From: Anthocerotibacter panamensis C109
Lineage (GTDB): Bacteria; Cyanobacteriota; Cyanobacteriia; Gloeobacterales; Anthocerotibacteraceae
Reading direction: 5' to 3'
DNA: 64,000 nt
Assembly (NCBI RefSeq): GCF_018389385.1
Contig: NZ_CP062698.1
Coordinates: 2,173,501-2,237,500, forward strand
Below are positions 47,428 to 56,761 of this stretch, piece by piece (position 1 is the first letter of the stretch; the number at the start of each line of letters is the position of its first letter). The position numbers were made by a program, and so were the translations under genes. A model generated the notes under the pieces. That model did not search any database. It was given only the letters and a program-made list of their open reading frames with translations, and had not been told where the DNA came from.

Positions 47428-48569
47428 TCGTGCCCGTTTCGATAGTCCCTGAGCGGCTCGGTCGTGACCCATCCGTATAGCGTCGCCCGGTAAACCGCTT
47501 GAGTACGGGTGCGGGCTTTGAGTTTATTGAGCGCATTATTGGTATGAAATTTGACGGTGCGTTCGCTGATGTGTAGGTGATCAGCGATTTCCCGGTCGCG
47601 CAGGCCAGCCGCGAGGAGCGTGAGGATCTCCAGTTCTCGGACAGAGAGGAGATTGGGGTGTTCTTCCGGCAGATCGGAGTGCCTATAAGGAAGCTGAACC
47701 AAGACCTGCAAAGCTTCACCATCCCCCGATTGCTGCATCTGTAGCGTTCCTCCAAGGCGCAGCAGCTCTTGGGTTAAGGGGTCAAAGGCATCCCTGCGCG
47801 CCTGAGTTTGGGGAATGACAGCTTCCAGGGAAACTCCCTCAGCTAGATAGGTCAGACGACCATAGGTACAACCGAGGTCGGTTAGTGTCCGGGTGGTCTT
47901 GAGGAGGATAGAAGACGTGCTCGCCGACAGGAGGCGTTCGGTACCCACAAGCATAAAACGGGCCGGAGCTAGAAGTTGGGCCAATTGCTCCGAGAGGGAG
48001 ACGGGCATATTTTGAGCGTGCCAAGAGGAGCGGTTTTGTTCAAAAAGTAGGGCATTTTCCATCACCACGACGACAGAAGTACACAGCCATTGCAGCGCTT
48101 CCAGAAATTCCGGGGTCATCGGTTGCCGGTGGAAAGCCGCCAGTACACCCAAGACCCGTTCTCCATTCATCAGTGGATAGCCGGCAAACCCACGAATACC
48201 CGTCTGAATCGCCCATTCCCGGTCGCGGACCCAGGATTCTTCAGACAAATTATTGCTGAGAAAAGGAATCCGGTTTTGGGCAATCTTGCCAATCTTGTAG
48301 GCACCCATCGCGACGCGTGCAAAGGAACCATCCGTGCGTGTGTACATCCCGGCGGAGGCGATTAGCCTGAGGGTCACAGCGTCCGCTTCCATCAGCCAAA
48401 TCCGCGCAAAAGCACAGCCAAACTGCTCCACCAAGCCCGCGGCGGTCCGGTGCGCTACAGTCTGCGCTTCAAGGCAGCCGCTGAGGTTTTGGATAATGCC
48501 GTTGACCCGCTGAATATCGAAGAGGAGCCGCATGGGGTCTAAGAGGGCAGGAGTCGCGTCAGGAGCCAT
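47424..48569 (-). CDS. GAF-domain transcription regulator with LuxR-type HTH
   Basis: The 381-residue regulator has an N-terminal GAF domain (about 30-185: CAFARIWLMEADAVTLRLIASAG, GFAGYPLMNGERVLGVLAAF), a middle region of unknown fold, and a C-terminal LuxR helix-turn-helix (about 305-365: LSVRELEILTLLAAGLRDREIADHLHIS). There is no receiver domain, so the GAF domain probably senses a small molecule or redox state directly. It stands alone, so the target genes are unknown. Confidence 0.9.
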   Translation of the reverse strand: MAPDATPALLDPMRLLFDIQRVNGIIQNLSGCLEAQTVAHRTAAGLVEQFGCAFARIWLMEADAVTLRLIASAGMYTRTDGSFARVAMGAYKIGKIAQNRIPFLSNNLSEESWVRDREWAIQTGIRGFAGYPLMNGERVLGVLAAFHRQPMTPEFLEALQWLCTSVVVVMENALLFEQNRSSWHAQNMPVSLSEQLAQLLAPARFMLVGTERLLSASTSSILLKTTRTLTDLGCTYGRLTYLAEGVSLEAVIPQTQARRDAFDPLTQELLRLGGTLQMQQSGDGEALQVLVQLPYRHSDLPEEHPNLLSVRELEILTLLAAGLRDREIADHLHISERTVKFHTNNALNKLKARTRTQAVYRATLYGWVTTEPLRDYRNGHD

Positions 48570-48685
48570 AGCGGTTCAAAGGGGCACTATGTCCCCCATG
48601 ATAGGGTTCACGGAGGGAACCGTTCTGCTCCTCAGCTATGAAGAGCCAGAAGTTCAGGCTTAAATTGTGCGAAGAACATAGGCAT

Positions 48686-50395
48686 TCAATACCCCGGTCC
48701 CAAGGTTGTAGGAATCGCAGCTTGCTTTGCCCGTTGCGCCAAATTGGGATAGAGGTCTGGTTGTCTGAGCGTTTGCCAGAGCACATCGTAGCCATTATAG
48801 GCATCCCAGACCATCCAGCCGACACCGCTATTATCCACACTTGCCTCCATTTGGGTGCGGATATAGCCCGGTCCCCATTGGGTCGTGGCCCGAAATGGAA
48901 AACCCTGGAGCCAAGGGCGAATGGTCACATGGTAGCCTTGGGGACCCAGCTTGTCTTTGAGCCGTTTCACCCCCTGTGCGACCAAAGTGTAGGGAGCGTG
49001 GGGCGGGTAGGCCATTCCCTGAAACTGACCATAGAAGTGCGAGGGATAGAGCATTGGGGAGATGACATCGACATAGCGGGCCATCTCGGTCAGGTTTTGG
49101 CCGGTGATGGCAAGGTCCACATCCCGACTCCAGGCCATGATCCCGAAGACATCAATGGAGAGTAGCGCTTTTCGTCCGTGGAGCAACGCATGGGCTTGGC
49201 GTAAAAATTGGGTGATGTAGGTGTAGCGTGGGGTCTTCTTTTCATCAAAAGTATAGACCGCGTTGGCGCTGGCATTGCGGCGGTTGTCGGGGAAGCGGAT
49301 GAAATCGTACTGGATCTCGTCCACCCCAGCATCCAGCAACTCCAAACTCAAGTCCAGATTGTACTGCCGCACCTCCGGCTGAGAAGGATCCAGCCAATAG
49401 CGCCCATCCCCATCCTGCCAACGCCCGCCACCGACGCGCTGAATGGCGAGGTCCGGTCGGGCTAGGGCCAAAACTTTGTCACAGAAGACCGTCTGGCGAG
49501 CAACAATATGAAAGCCCATGCGGTGCAAGCGGTCAATCATCTTGGCAAGGTCGCGGATCGGGTGTGGACCAACCGCTTTGATCGTGTGGGCTAGTTCGTT
49601 GTCTGACTCAAAGGTGACAATGCCATTAAAGTCCTTGCCATCAAAGATAATCGTGTTGCCCCCAAGCTGCTTAAATTTCTCGGCTAGGGCTAAAAGGCGC
49701 TGGGAACCGGAAGACCAACTGGTAACGTAAATACCCCGCACTTCAAAATCACGGGGGACAGGGACCGTCCGATTACGGATACGTTGGGTGCGGACAATGG
49801 GGATCTTTAATTCATCGCCGGGATAGATAAAATCAGAAGTGAGACCGTTTTCTTTTTTGAGTGCGGTAATTAATTCATTGACTGTGTAGTAATCAGTGTA
49901 AGGAAGATAGTGCTGCGCAACTTCATAGACCGTGGTTCCCTGCTCGATGGGTTGTTCGATGGCATCTTTGATCTCAGTAATTCTGGCTCCAGGTTTGAGA
50001 GAAGGCAGGCCATAGAGTCCATAACTTTCCCGGTTATTCGCTCCTCCACTACTGACGCCGATACTCATGCTTTTACCTTTACCTCCCCCACCTCCAGACA
50101 GCCCCCCAATCCCCGAAAGCGTTTCTGTACGCGTATCTTCAGGCTGATCCTCTCCAGTTTTCTCGCTCCCTGACGGCCCTGGATTTGTAGATACTCTTCC
50201 CCAATCATTGGGTGAAATCAGCCGCAATCCATACCCAGAAGCACTCATGATGCTGAGAACCATCAGGGCTGTTCCGAGGAGGGTCGCTGTAAATAAACGG
50301 TTACGGAGCCATTCTTCAAAAATAGATAATTTCTTGTTTAGTAATTGATAGAAAGCATGGAGCAAAGGCCCTAGACGCCCGACGATTAAGTACAC
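48686..50395 (-). CDS. Membrane-anchored LysM and DUF4015 putative glycoside hydrolase
   Basis: The 569-residue protein has one N-terminal membrane helix (about 35-55, ATLLGTALMVLSIMSASGYG) and a Gly/Ser-rich linker. A LysM-like domain follows (about 150-200, TTVYEVAQHYLPYTDYYTVNEL and YPGDELKIP). A DUF4015 barrel starts at about 225 (VRGIYVTSWSSGSQ, GIVTFESDNELAH, DLSLELLDAGVDEIQYDFIRFPD). The family is thought to be a hydrolase acting on cell-wall or exopolysaccharide glycans, and LysM supports wall binding. The start is GTG 50395, with AGGGG upstream. Confidence 0.88.
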   Translation of the reverse strand: MYLIVGRLGPLLHAFYQLLNKKLSIFEEWLRNRLFTATLLGTALMVLSIMSASGYGLRLISPNDWGRVSTNPGPSGSEKTGEDQPEDTRTETLSGIGGLSGGGGGKGKSMSIGVSSGGANNRESYGLYGLPSLKPGARITEIKDAIEQPIEQGTTVYEVAQHYLPYTDYYTVNELITALKKENGLTSDFIYPGDELKIPIVRTQRIRNRTVPVPRDFEVRGIYVTSWSSGSQRLLALAEKFKQLGGNTIIFDGKDFNGIVTFESDNELAHTIKAVGPHPIRDLAKMIDRLHRMGFHIVARQTVFCDKVLALARPDLAIQRVGGGRWQDGDGRYWLDPSQPEVRQYNLDLSLELLDAGVDEIQYDFIRFPDNRRNASANAVYTFDEKKTPRYTYITQFLRQAHALLHGRKALLSIDVFGIMAWSRDVDLAITGQNLTEMARYVDVISPMLYPSHFYGQFQGMAYPPHAPYTLVAQGVKRLKDKLGPQGYHVTIRPWLQGFPFRATTQWGPGYIRTQMEASVDNSGVGWMVWDAYNGYDVLWQTLRQPDLYPNLAQRAKQAAIPTTLGPGY

Positions 50396-50491
50396 AACTA
50401 CACCCCTACACCTCGATTCGGGTTCACCATATCACGGGGATCGTTTTTTGCGATGAGTTAGTAAGCTCACTTCGCCACACTTGCTGCTACT

Positions 50492-51679
50492 CTATCGAAA
50501 GCTAATCTGGAGCGGTGTCTGTAGACCCTTGAGGGGATGGGTCTGCTGACTGGCGCTCAGGCCCTTCGCTTGGAGCAGAACACCGAATTGCCCCATGCCG
50601 GTCGGATGGATCAGGGTATGGAGGGCTTGGTGGCGGCGTAAACCCTCCGTCCACGAAAGAGCGTCCTGGGCTAGGAGTTGATTGAGCCGGTCACCAAGGC
50701 CAAGCGCCATCAGGAATAGTGCCTGCTGGGTGAAACCAAGGGGCATCAGCCCGACCGTTGCGCCGTGTCGTTCCAGAGCGGTGAAATCTACGTGGGTCGT
50801 CAGATCTTGCCGTCCTATGTGGTGGTAGGGGTTGCTGTTAGCCGTGTGCCGGTAGTAGCAGAGTAGGGTGCCAGTGGTGCGGGTGGGTTGGTAGTAGCGG
50901 TGGGCAGGGTAGCCGTAGTCGATGGTCAGGCAATACCCCCGCTCCAGATGGGCTGCCACCTGACTTAGCCAGTCGAGCGCAGCTAGATTGACCTCACTGG
51001 TATAGTCTTCTGGAAACTGGCTTGGGTCAATTCCCACTAAGTCGAAGTACCGGCTGAGGCGGGGCGTTGAAAGTTCTCCAGCCATCTGCTGCAAGGTTCC
51101 ATCTGAGCCAAGGGTGACATACAGCTCTTGGAGTACCCTGCCTCGGACCACAAAACGGTGGACGGCAAAAGCATCGACCAATTCATTCGAGAAGAAGCAG
51201 CCTGTGACGGGAGGGAGGTTTTCCCAGGACAACCAGCGCACATGCGTAGCGAAGGGCTGTAGACGCTGTTGCTGCTCCAGGATCAAGGCGGGGGAGCGCT
51301 CCAGAATGACATAGTTTAGGACCGCCCACAGGTCCGGGTGGTTTTTCTGGAGATAGGCCAGCAGATCCCGACTCAGCAGCCCTTGCCCTGCGCCCATCTC
51401 GACCAGGGTAAAGGCAGGAGGCTGCTCCAATGCCTGCCACATATCCACGCATTGCTCCGCCAACAGTTCCCCAAAATCTGCGCCGAGGTGAGGGGCGGTG
51501 TAGAAGTCGCCTCCGGCTCCAATATTGGCCTGATTGGTCGCGTAGTAGCCGTGCTCGGGGTGGTAGAGCACCAAGTCCATAAATGCAGCGAAGGTAAGCG
51601 GTCCTCGCTCACGGATAGCTTGGGCGATCAGCGTCGAGAGGACAGGATTGGAATCGTCCAAAACGGTCGGGTGTGTCAT
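50492..51679 (-). CDS. NDUFAF7/MidA-type SAM-dependent methyltransferase
   Basis: The 395-residue protein has the family blocks GPLTFAAFMDLVLYHPEHGYY, GDFYTAPHLGADFGELLAEQ, the SAM-binding LVEMGAGQGLLSRDLL and FSNELVDAFAVHRF. The mitochondrial relative NDUFAF7 methylates an arginine of complex I during assembly; in cyanobacteria the target is unknown, possibly NDH-1. Its ATG overlaps the stop of the cupin gene by four bases (ATGA). Confidence 0.92.
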   Translation of the reverse strand: MTHPTVLDDSNPVLSTLIAQAIRERGPLTFAAFMDLVLYHPEHGYYATNQANIGAGGDFYTAPHLGADFGELLAEQCVDMWQALEQPPAFTLVEMGAGQGLLSRDLLAYLQKNHPDLWAVLNYVILERSPALILEQQQRLQPFATHVRWLSWENLPPVTGCFFSNELVDAFAVHRFVVRGRVLQELYVTLGSDGTLQQMAGELSTPRLSRYFDLVGIDPSQFPEDYTSEVNLAALDWLSQVAAHLERGYCLTIDYGYPAHRYYQPTRTTGTLLCYYRHTANSNPYHHIGRQDLTTHVDFTALERHGATVGLMPLGFTQQALFLMALGLGDRLNQLLAQDALSWTEGLRRHQALHTLIHPTGMGQFGVLLQAKGLSASQQTHPLKGLQTPLQISFR

Positions 51680-52179
51680 TTAAGGGATTCCGAAAACAAG
51701 GGCTCCCAGGCGGCGACCTGCGCCTGAGCTTCGGGGGTGCCTTCCAACGGATAGCCTTCCAGGAAGTTTTTATCGGTGGCGACTTCGTAAGGGCCTTCTT
51801 TGATCTCCAGGATGGCTGTGTCAGGGGCGAGGGCGATCAGCGTATGGTAGGTCCCTTGAGCTACCTCCAGACCACGCGTTGGCCCCAGCGCGCTCACGCA
51901 TTCCTGCTGGATGATGCTCCCCGCCGCATCCAGGATGAGTATCCCCAAGGCCCCATGAAGGACCAGAAAGAACTCGAAACCATTCCTCCCCGGTGCCCGC
52001 AGGTGGCAGTGGGGGCGCACATAAGTCCCCGGTTGGAGGACATTGACGAAGCGCTGGACCCGTTCGCCGAGTTCGTGGAAGTTGTGGTTTTGGCGCAGGC
52101 GGGGGGTGGCGCGGGCTTGTTGGGCGGTAGCTTCTAAAAGTTCTTGGGTGAGCGGGCGGATAGGGCGCGGTTCGAGCAT
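51676..52179 (-). CDS. WbuC-family cupin metalloprotein
   Basis: The 167-residue single cupin has NFHELGERVQRFVNVLQPGTY, the metal-ligand stretch PHCHLRAPGRNGFEFFLVL and a second His in GTYHTLIAL. This matches WbuC-type cupins, which occur in polysaccharide clusters but have no settled reaction. No polysaccharide cluster is near; it is coupled instead to the NDUFAF7-type methyltransferase. No ribosome site is evident upstream. Confidence 0.88.
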   Translation of the reverse strand: MLEPRPIRPLTQELLEATAQQARATPRLRQNHNFHELGERVQRFVNVLQPGTYVRPHCHLRAPGRNGFEFFLVLHGALGILILDAAGSIIQQECVSALGPTRGLEVAQGTYHTLIALAPDTAILEIKEGPYEVATDKNFLEGYPLEGTPEAQAQVAAWEPLFSESLK

Positions 52180-52214
52180 ATTATTTTTAGTTTACCCGGT
52201 CAGCGATTTTCGTA

Positions 52215-53396
52215 CTAAGGCGCGGGATGGGCGGCGAGAAAGTGCCCAATCCGTTCGACAGCCAGCGCTAAGGTCTGCGGGGGATGGACCAAGGCAAAGC
52301 GGACAAAACCTTCACCCTTCGCCCCAAAACCTGCGCCAGGAGCCAGGGCTACGCCGGTCTCTCGGACCAGACGCGTGCAGAAGGCCACGGAGTCTGCACG
52401 CCAAGCATGGGGCAAAGGAGCCCATAGGTAGAGCGTGGCGATGGGGTTGGGCACAGACCAGCCGATGCTGTCCAGGTAGTAGCGCATTTTGTCGCGACGT
52501 TCTTGGAAGCGGTCCACCCCTTCTTGGACACACGCCTGAGGACCCGTCAGCGCGGCTGCGGCCCCGTCGAGGATACCCCGGTATTGGTTAAAGTCCACCA
52601 CGGCCTTCACAAGGCGCAGGGCTTGGATAACTTCCTGGTTACCCACGGCAAAACCGATGCGGAACCCGCCCATATGGTAGGACTTGGAGAGGGTAAAAAA
52701 TTCAATAGTCACAGCCCGCTCCGGATCCGCCTGGAGTGCCGAAGGGGGCCGATAGCCGTCAAAAGCCATATCGCAATAAGGGAAGTCGTGGACCAAAACC
52801 AGATCATGACGCTGGCAAAAGGCTACGGCCTCCTCAAAGAAAGCCAGCGGGGCAACGGCGGTCGTCGGGTTGTTGGGATAGCTCAAGAGCAAGAAGCGAC
52901 TGCGCTCTAGGATAGCCTCAGGTATCGCTGTCAGGTCTGGGAGAAATCCACGTTCCTCAGTGAGGGGCAAGGGGTATACTTCACCGCCTGCCAAATAGAC
53001 ACCGCCACTGTGGGAAGGATAGCCCGGATCAGGAATCAGGGCGATATCTCCAGGGTCCATCAAAGCGAGGGGCAGATGGGCAGTCCCTTCCTGAGAACCA
53101 ATCAGGGGGAGCACTTCTGTCTGGGGGTCTACGGTCAGACCAAACCGATTTTGGACCCAGTGGGCCACCGCCTCCCGGAAATTCTGGGTCGCGGCAAACA
53201 GCAGGTAGCCGTGGGTCTCGGGGTCCTGAAAGGATTTTTGGATAGCAGCGAGGGCGTGGGGCGGGGCACTCAGGTCGGAGGACCCCAGGGATAGATCGAT
53301 AACCGGAAGCCCCAAAGCCCGCGCCTCGGCTTTAGCGGTGTCCATGACCGCAAAAACGTTGTGGGCGAGGGGCTGTAGGCGGCGAGAGAGACGCAT
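52215..53396 (-). CDS. Class I/II aminotransferase, LL-DAP-aminotransferase-like
   Basis: The 393-residue PLP enzyme has the substrate-recognition segment IDLSLGSSDLSAPP, the Asn/Asp pocket (SYPNNPTTAV, VHDFPYCDMAF) and the PLP lysine in FTLSKSYHMGGFRIGFAVG. This family includes LL-diaminopimelate aminotransferases and other amino-acid aminotransferases, and the assignment to lysine synthesis is possible but not secure. I used ATG 53396, which has AGGGA six bases upstream; an in-frame TTG at 53420 has no site. Confidence 0.9.
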   Translation of the reverse strand: MRLSRRLQPLAHNVFAVMDTAKAEARALGLPVIDLSLGSSDLSAPPHALAAIQKSFQDPETHGYLLFAATQNFREAVAHWVQNRFGLTVDPQTEVLPLIGSQEGTAHLPLALMDPGDIALIPDPGYPSHSGGVYLAGGEVYPLPLTEERGFLPDLTAIPEAILERSRFLLLSYPNNPTTAVAPLAFFEEAVAFCQRHDLVLVHDFPYCDMAFDGYRPPSALQADPERAVTIEFFTLSKSYHMGGFRIGFAVGNQEVIQALRLVKAVVDFNQYRGILDGAAAALTGPQACVQEGVDRFQERRDKMRYYLDSIGWSVPNPIATLYLWAPLPHAWRADSVAFCTRLVRETGVALAPGAGFGAKGEGFVRFALVHPPQTLALAVERIGHFLAAHPAP

Positions 53397-53479
53397 AAGG
53401 TTCCCTGATGGCAAGGGCAACGGTTCCAGACAGCCAGTATAACGCTCAGGAGTATCCAGGTTTACAAAATTTCTCTAGT

Positions 53480-54919
53480 TCAAGCCTGCCGCCAAGTACC
53501 ATGGAAGCCGGGAGGCACGATCTCGGGGAGCCTCAGACGGCACACGGGTTGCTCATCCAACCGGTCATGGTCAAAGATCCAGACCTCGCTGTTGTCCTGT
53601 TGCGCATCGTAAACCACGGTCAAGACCCAGCCGAGCCGGGGGTCTTCGGGGTCAGGGACAAAAAGAGGTTCCACCGGATAGCATCCCGATCCGAGATTAG
53701 CCTCAGTAAAAGTACCCTGCTGATGGTCATAGCGGGCGACCGTGTGCGGTAATTCGCGGCTGATATCCACCCCAGCTCCATGGAGTGCAAGGTAGGTGTA
53801 GCGGTTGGGTCGTCCGACTTGATGGGGATGTACCGTCGGAAATTCACTGGGGCGCTCTAGCAATTCCACGACCTCGCGGATTTTGGCGGTAGCCGGGTCG
53901 AGGCGGATTTGGGTGAAGGTGCAGCGCGCCGGGGTATGCGTCCTACCTGTCACGACCTCGCGCAAAAATTGGTTGGTGCTGAAGTCGCGGTAGCGGCTCA
54001 GCGTCAGGACAAGAGCGCCCTCCTCTGCGACGTAGCCGTTGCCGAAATGCCACTGAAACCAGGGTTCGGCCTCTCTCTGACCCACAAGGCACAGCGTGGC
54101 GCGGTCGATGACCAAAATCCGTGTACCCCGCTGTGGTTGCCAGCGCAGGGCTTCACTTGCACTCTGGAGCGTGGCTACGACCGGCAGGGGGTCAAGATAG
54201 ACCGGGTTGACACAAAAAACCAAATAAGCCCCGCACAGGGCAAAGTCGTGGACTAAAGGAAATCCTTCCAGAGGTAGAGCCTGACGGGTGAGGACTCGGC
54301 CCGTTCTGTCACAGCGGTAGAGATGGAGCGTGCCGTTGCGCCCGCCGTACCCGACTCCAAAATTGTAGACCTCCCCGGTCTCGGGGTCACGTTTGGGGTG
54401 AGCGGAGAACGGTCGGTGGGGAAACGAAGCTAGGTGACCCTCCAGGTCATCCGTGCCCAAGGTCTGGAGGGTCATCAGGTCCAGAGCGTGGGGTTTTCCT
54501 GCTTCCCAGAGGGCCAAAAGCCGGTCGGGGAGGGCGAAGACCGAAGTATTGGCTACGTTTTTGGTGCCCCGCTGCCAGCGCTCCCATAACCATCCCGGCG
54601 GGGTCATACCATAGTTGCCGTAGAGGATCTTACCCGCCTGTTCTTCTGCTAAGTAGCCTGCAGTTTGCACGTAGCGATAGACTGCCTGTGCCCCGTGACC
54701 TGTAAAGTGCACCGCCAGAACCGCTCCATCGCCATCGAACCAATGCCCCATCCGGGTCCCCCCACGCTCCAGGCGTCCGGGACCATTGCGGTACAAAGAA
54801 CCCCGCAGTCCTCCAGGAAGTGCACCGGACACTAGTGCTAAGGCCGTGGGACCAAATTCTGAAGCTGGCTGCCTAAAAGCCTGAGCCCAAGAGGAGCAAG
54901 TTTGGCTCGTCTGCACCAT
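53480..54919 (-). CDS. Carotenoid/apocarotenoid cleavage oxygenase
   Basis: This 479-residue protein is of the RPE65/CCD family, cutting a carotenoid double bond with non-haem iron. All four iron histidines are visible: FSAHPKRDPETG, LVHDFALCG, QWHFGNGYVAEEG and, at the end, PPGFHGTW. The Gly-rich GSLYRNGPGRLERGG is typical of apocarotenoid-15,15'-oxygenases, which make retinal. ATG 54919 has AGGA six bases upstream and was preferred to a GTG at 54943. It stands alone, 49 bases beyond the terminator of the candidate 6S RNA. Confidence 0.93.
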   Translation of the reverse strand: MVQTSQTCSSWAQAFRQPASEFGPTALALVSGALPGGLRGSLYRNGPGRLERGGTRMGHWFDGDGAVLAVHFTGHGAQAVYRYVQTAGYLAEEQAGKILYGNYGMTPPGWLWERWQRGTKNVANTSVFALPDRLLALWEAGKPHALDLMTLQTLGTDDLEGHLASFPHRPFSAHPKRDPETGEVYNFGVGYGGRNGTLHLYRCDRTGRVLTRQALPLEGFPLVHDFALCGAYLVFCVNPVYLDPLPVVATLQSASEALRWQPQRGTRILVIDRATLCLVGQREAEPWFQWHFGNGYVAEEGALVLTLSRYRDFSTNQFLREVVTGRTHTPARCTFTQIRLDPATAKIREVVELLERPSEFPTVHPHQVGRPNRYTYLALHGAGVDISRELPHTVARYDHQQGTFTEANLGSGCYPVEPLFVPDPEDPRLGWVLTVVYDAQQDNSEVWIFDHDRLDEQPVCRLRLPEIVPPGFHGTWRQA

Positions 54920-54964
54920 TTTTTGTCCTATATGCCCCCTCACTATAACCCGCAGCCTACAGAC

Positions 54965-54996
54965 AATAAAAAGCCAGGGGTGACGAAGCCCCTGGC
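54965..54996 (-). terminator. Rho-independent terminator of the candidate 6S RNA
   Basis: On the minus strand, GCCAGGGG and CCCCTGGC form a perfect 8-base stem with an 8-base loop, then TTTTTATT. No minus-strand ORF ends before it, so it implies a non-coding transcript upstream. Confidence 0.85.
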
Positions 54997-55172
54997 CCCT
55001 CCCCTGCGTGCATTCCCATGAGGGTAAACCAATGGAGTAAGTCTATAGGGAGCAAAGCCCAGCGGTCATCCGGTAAAACGCTGATTCTAATCTACGAGAT
55101 TTCACAGAGGTCGATCCGCTCCACCAACCCCCACCCTAGAATTAAGTCCCACCCAACAGGGGACAGAAATTT
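54968..55172 (-). ncRNA. ssrS: Candidate 6S RNA (SsrS)
   Basis: The 310-base gap between two divergent genes has no ORF but folds, on the minus strand, as a long rod. CCCCTG (55162-55157) pairs with CAGGGG (55006-55001). AGGGT (55137-55133) pairs with ACCCT (55025-55021), and GGAGC (55122-55118) pairs with GCTCC (55053-55049). An apical AATCT/AGATT hairpin lies at 55101-55089. Two inner unpaired regions could form the open-promoter-like bubble. The 5' end (AATTTCTGTCC) and GGTTGGTG segment recall 6S RNA. A terminator closes it. The call is by structure and memory, not by covariance search. Confidence 0.62.
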
Positions 55173-55178
55173 TGTGGG

Positions 55179-55184
55179 ATCATA
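55179..55184 (-). promoter_or_regulatory. Possible -10 element of the 6S RNA promoter
   Basis: TATGAT on the minus strand lies about seven bases before the proposed RNA start near 55172. No clear -35 box is seen. Confidence 0.4.
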
Positions 55185-55255
55185 GAAGCAAAGCTTGGAG
55201 ATCGGTTATGATTAACTCATAATCATTCTGAGTTTGATTTAATTGGAGGGCGAGG

Positions 55256-56623
55256 ATGGCTGTAGAGAATCTGGTCATAATTGGTTCTGGCCCCGCCGGG
55301 TACACGGCAGCCATCTATGCGGGGCGGGCCAACCTGAAGCCCGTAGTCTTCGAGGGCATGGAGGCCGGGGGACTACCCGGTGGTCAACTCATGACCACGA
55401 CTGAGGTTGAGAATTTTCCTGGCTTCCCCGAAGGCATCCAGGGACCGCAGTTGATGGACCGGATCCGGGCACAGGCTGAGCGTTGGGGGGCAGATCTCAT
55501 CACGGAGGACGTAGTCACCGTAGACCTCAGCCAACGGCCTTTCACCATTCGCTCAGAGAGCCATGAAGTACAGGCGCACAGTATTATCATCGCCACAGGA
55601 GCCACGGCTAAGCGGCTACATCTGCCGGGGGAGCGGGAGTTTTGGACTAAGGGCATCTCGGCTTGTGCCATCTGCGACGGGGCGACCCCGATGTTCCGCA
55701 ATGCTGAACTAGCCGTAGTCGGCGGAGGCGACAGTGCGGTGGAAGAAGCCATTTACCTGACCAAGTACGGCTCAAAAGTCCATCTGCTGGTCCGCAGCGA
55801 AAAAATGCGCGCCTCCAAGGCAATGCAGGACCGAGCACTGACCAATGCGCGCGTCCAGATCCACTGGAACACGATCCCGCTGAGTGTCTACGGCGACGAA
55901 TTGTTGAAAGGCATCAACCTCCAGAACACGCAGACCCACGAGACCTCAAAGCTGGAAGTGACCGGTTTGTTTTATGCCATCGGACACTCCCCCAATACAC
56001 AACTCTTTCAGGGGCAGTTAGAGTTGGATGACGTGGGCTATATCGTCACGCGTAGCCATTCGGTAGCGACCAATATCGAAGGGGTCTTTGCCGCCGGAGA
56101 TGTACAGGACCATGAGTACCGGCAGGCGATCACTGCAGCGGGCACGGGTTGTATGGCGGCGTTGTTGGCAGAACGCTGGCTCTCGGCTCAGGGTCTGATC
56201 GAAGAGTATCACCAGTCGGTCGAAGCAAGCATCGAAGCCTCCTACCTGCCACATGGCGCTGAGGATTTGGTGGTTGCGCCTGAGGAGGAGCCCTTCAACC
56301 TCAGCGAGACTTATTTCACCGGCGGCTTCGCCCTGCGCAAGCTCTACCATGAGTCCGACAAGCTGATTGTGGTCAAGTATGTGGCTCCGGGCTGCGGTCC
56401 TTGCCATGTGCTCAAGCCCATTCTCAAGAAGGCGGTGGATGAGTTTACCGGGAAGATGCATCTGGTGGAGATCGACATTGCCGCTGAACCGGAAATTGCA
56501 CAACAGGCGGGAGTCCGGGGGACGCCGACGCTCCAGTTCTTCAAAAACACTGAACTCATGACCCAGACTATGGGCATGAAGCAGCGCAAAGAATTGATTG
56601 GGCTCATCCAGAAATTTCTGTAA
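55256..56623 (+). CDS. NADPH thioredoxin reductase C (thioredoxin reductase-thioredoxin fusion)
   Basis: NTRC passes electrons from NADPH to its own thioredoxin domain, mainly to reduce 2-Cys peroxiredoxins. Residues 1-320 are the reductase: FAD motif [14 protein letters not shown], redox pair Cys137-Ala-Ile-Cys140, NADPH motif [10 protein letters not shown]. Residues about 345-455 are thioredoxin with Cys380-Gly-Pro-Cys383. This fusion is characteristic of oxygenic phototrophs and supports the cyanobacterial call. GGAGG precedes the ATG and a terminator follows the stop. Confidence 0.95.
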   Translation: MAVENLVIIGSGPAGYTAAIYAGRANLKPVVFEGMEAGGLPGGQLMTTTEVENFPGFPEGIQGPQLMDRIRAQAERWGADLITEDVVTVDLSQRPFTIRSESHEVQAHSIIIATGATAKRLHLPGEREFWTKGISACAICDGATPMFRNAELAVVGGGDSAVEEAIYLTKYGSKVHLLVRSEKMRASKAMQDRALTNARVQIHWNTIPLSVYGDELLKGINLQNTQTHETSKLEVTGLFYAIGHSPNTQLFQGQLELDDVGYIVTRSHSVATNIEGVFAAGDVQDHEYRQAITAAGTGCMAALLAERWLSAQGLIEEYHQSVEASIEASYLPHGAEDLVVAPEEEPFNLSETYFTGGFALRKLYHESDKLIVVKYVAPGCGPCHVLKPILKKAVDEFTGKMHLVEIDIAAEPEIAQQAGVRGTPTLQFFKNTELMTQTMGMKQRKELIGLIQKFL

Positions 56624-56642
56624 GGTTCTCTCACGGATAGCA

Positions 56643-56669
56643 GGGGTGCGGGCGACTGCACCCTTTTTT
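56643..56669 (+). terminator. Rho-independent terminator after NTRC
   Basis: GGGTGC (56644-56649) pairs with GCACCC (56658-56663) across an 8-base loop, followed directly by TTTTTT. It lies 20 bases after the NTRC stop. Confidence 0.88.
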
Positions 56670-56761
56670 GTGGGTTAGCCGTAGGATAGTCCGGCGGGAC
56701 CTACTCATAAAGGTATGGCCTAGGATAATCAGCACTGCGTACAATAGGCCAGGGTATTCTA

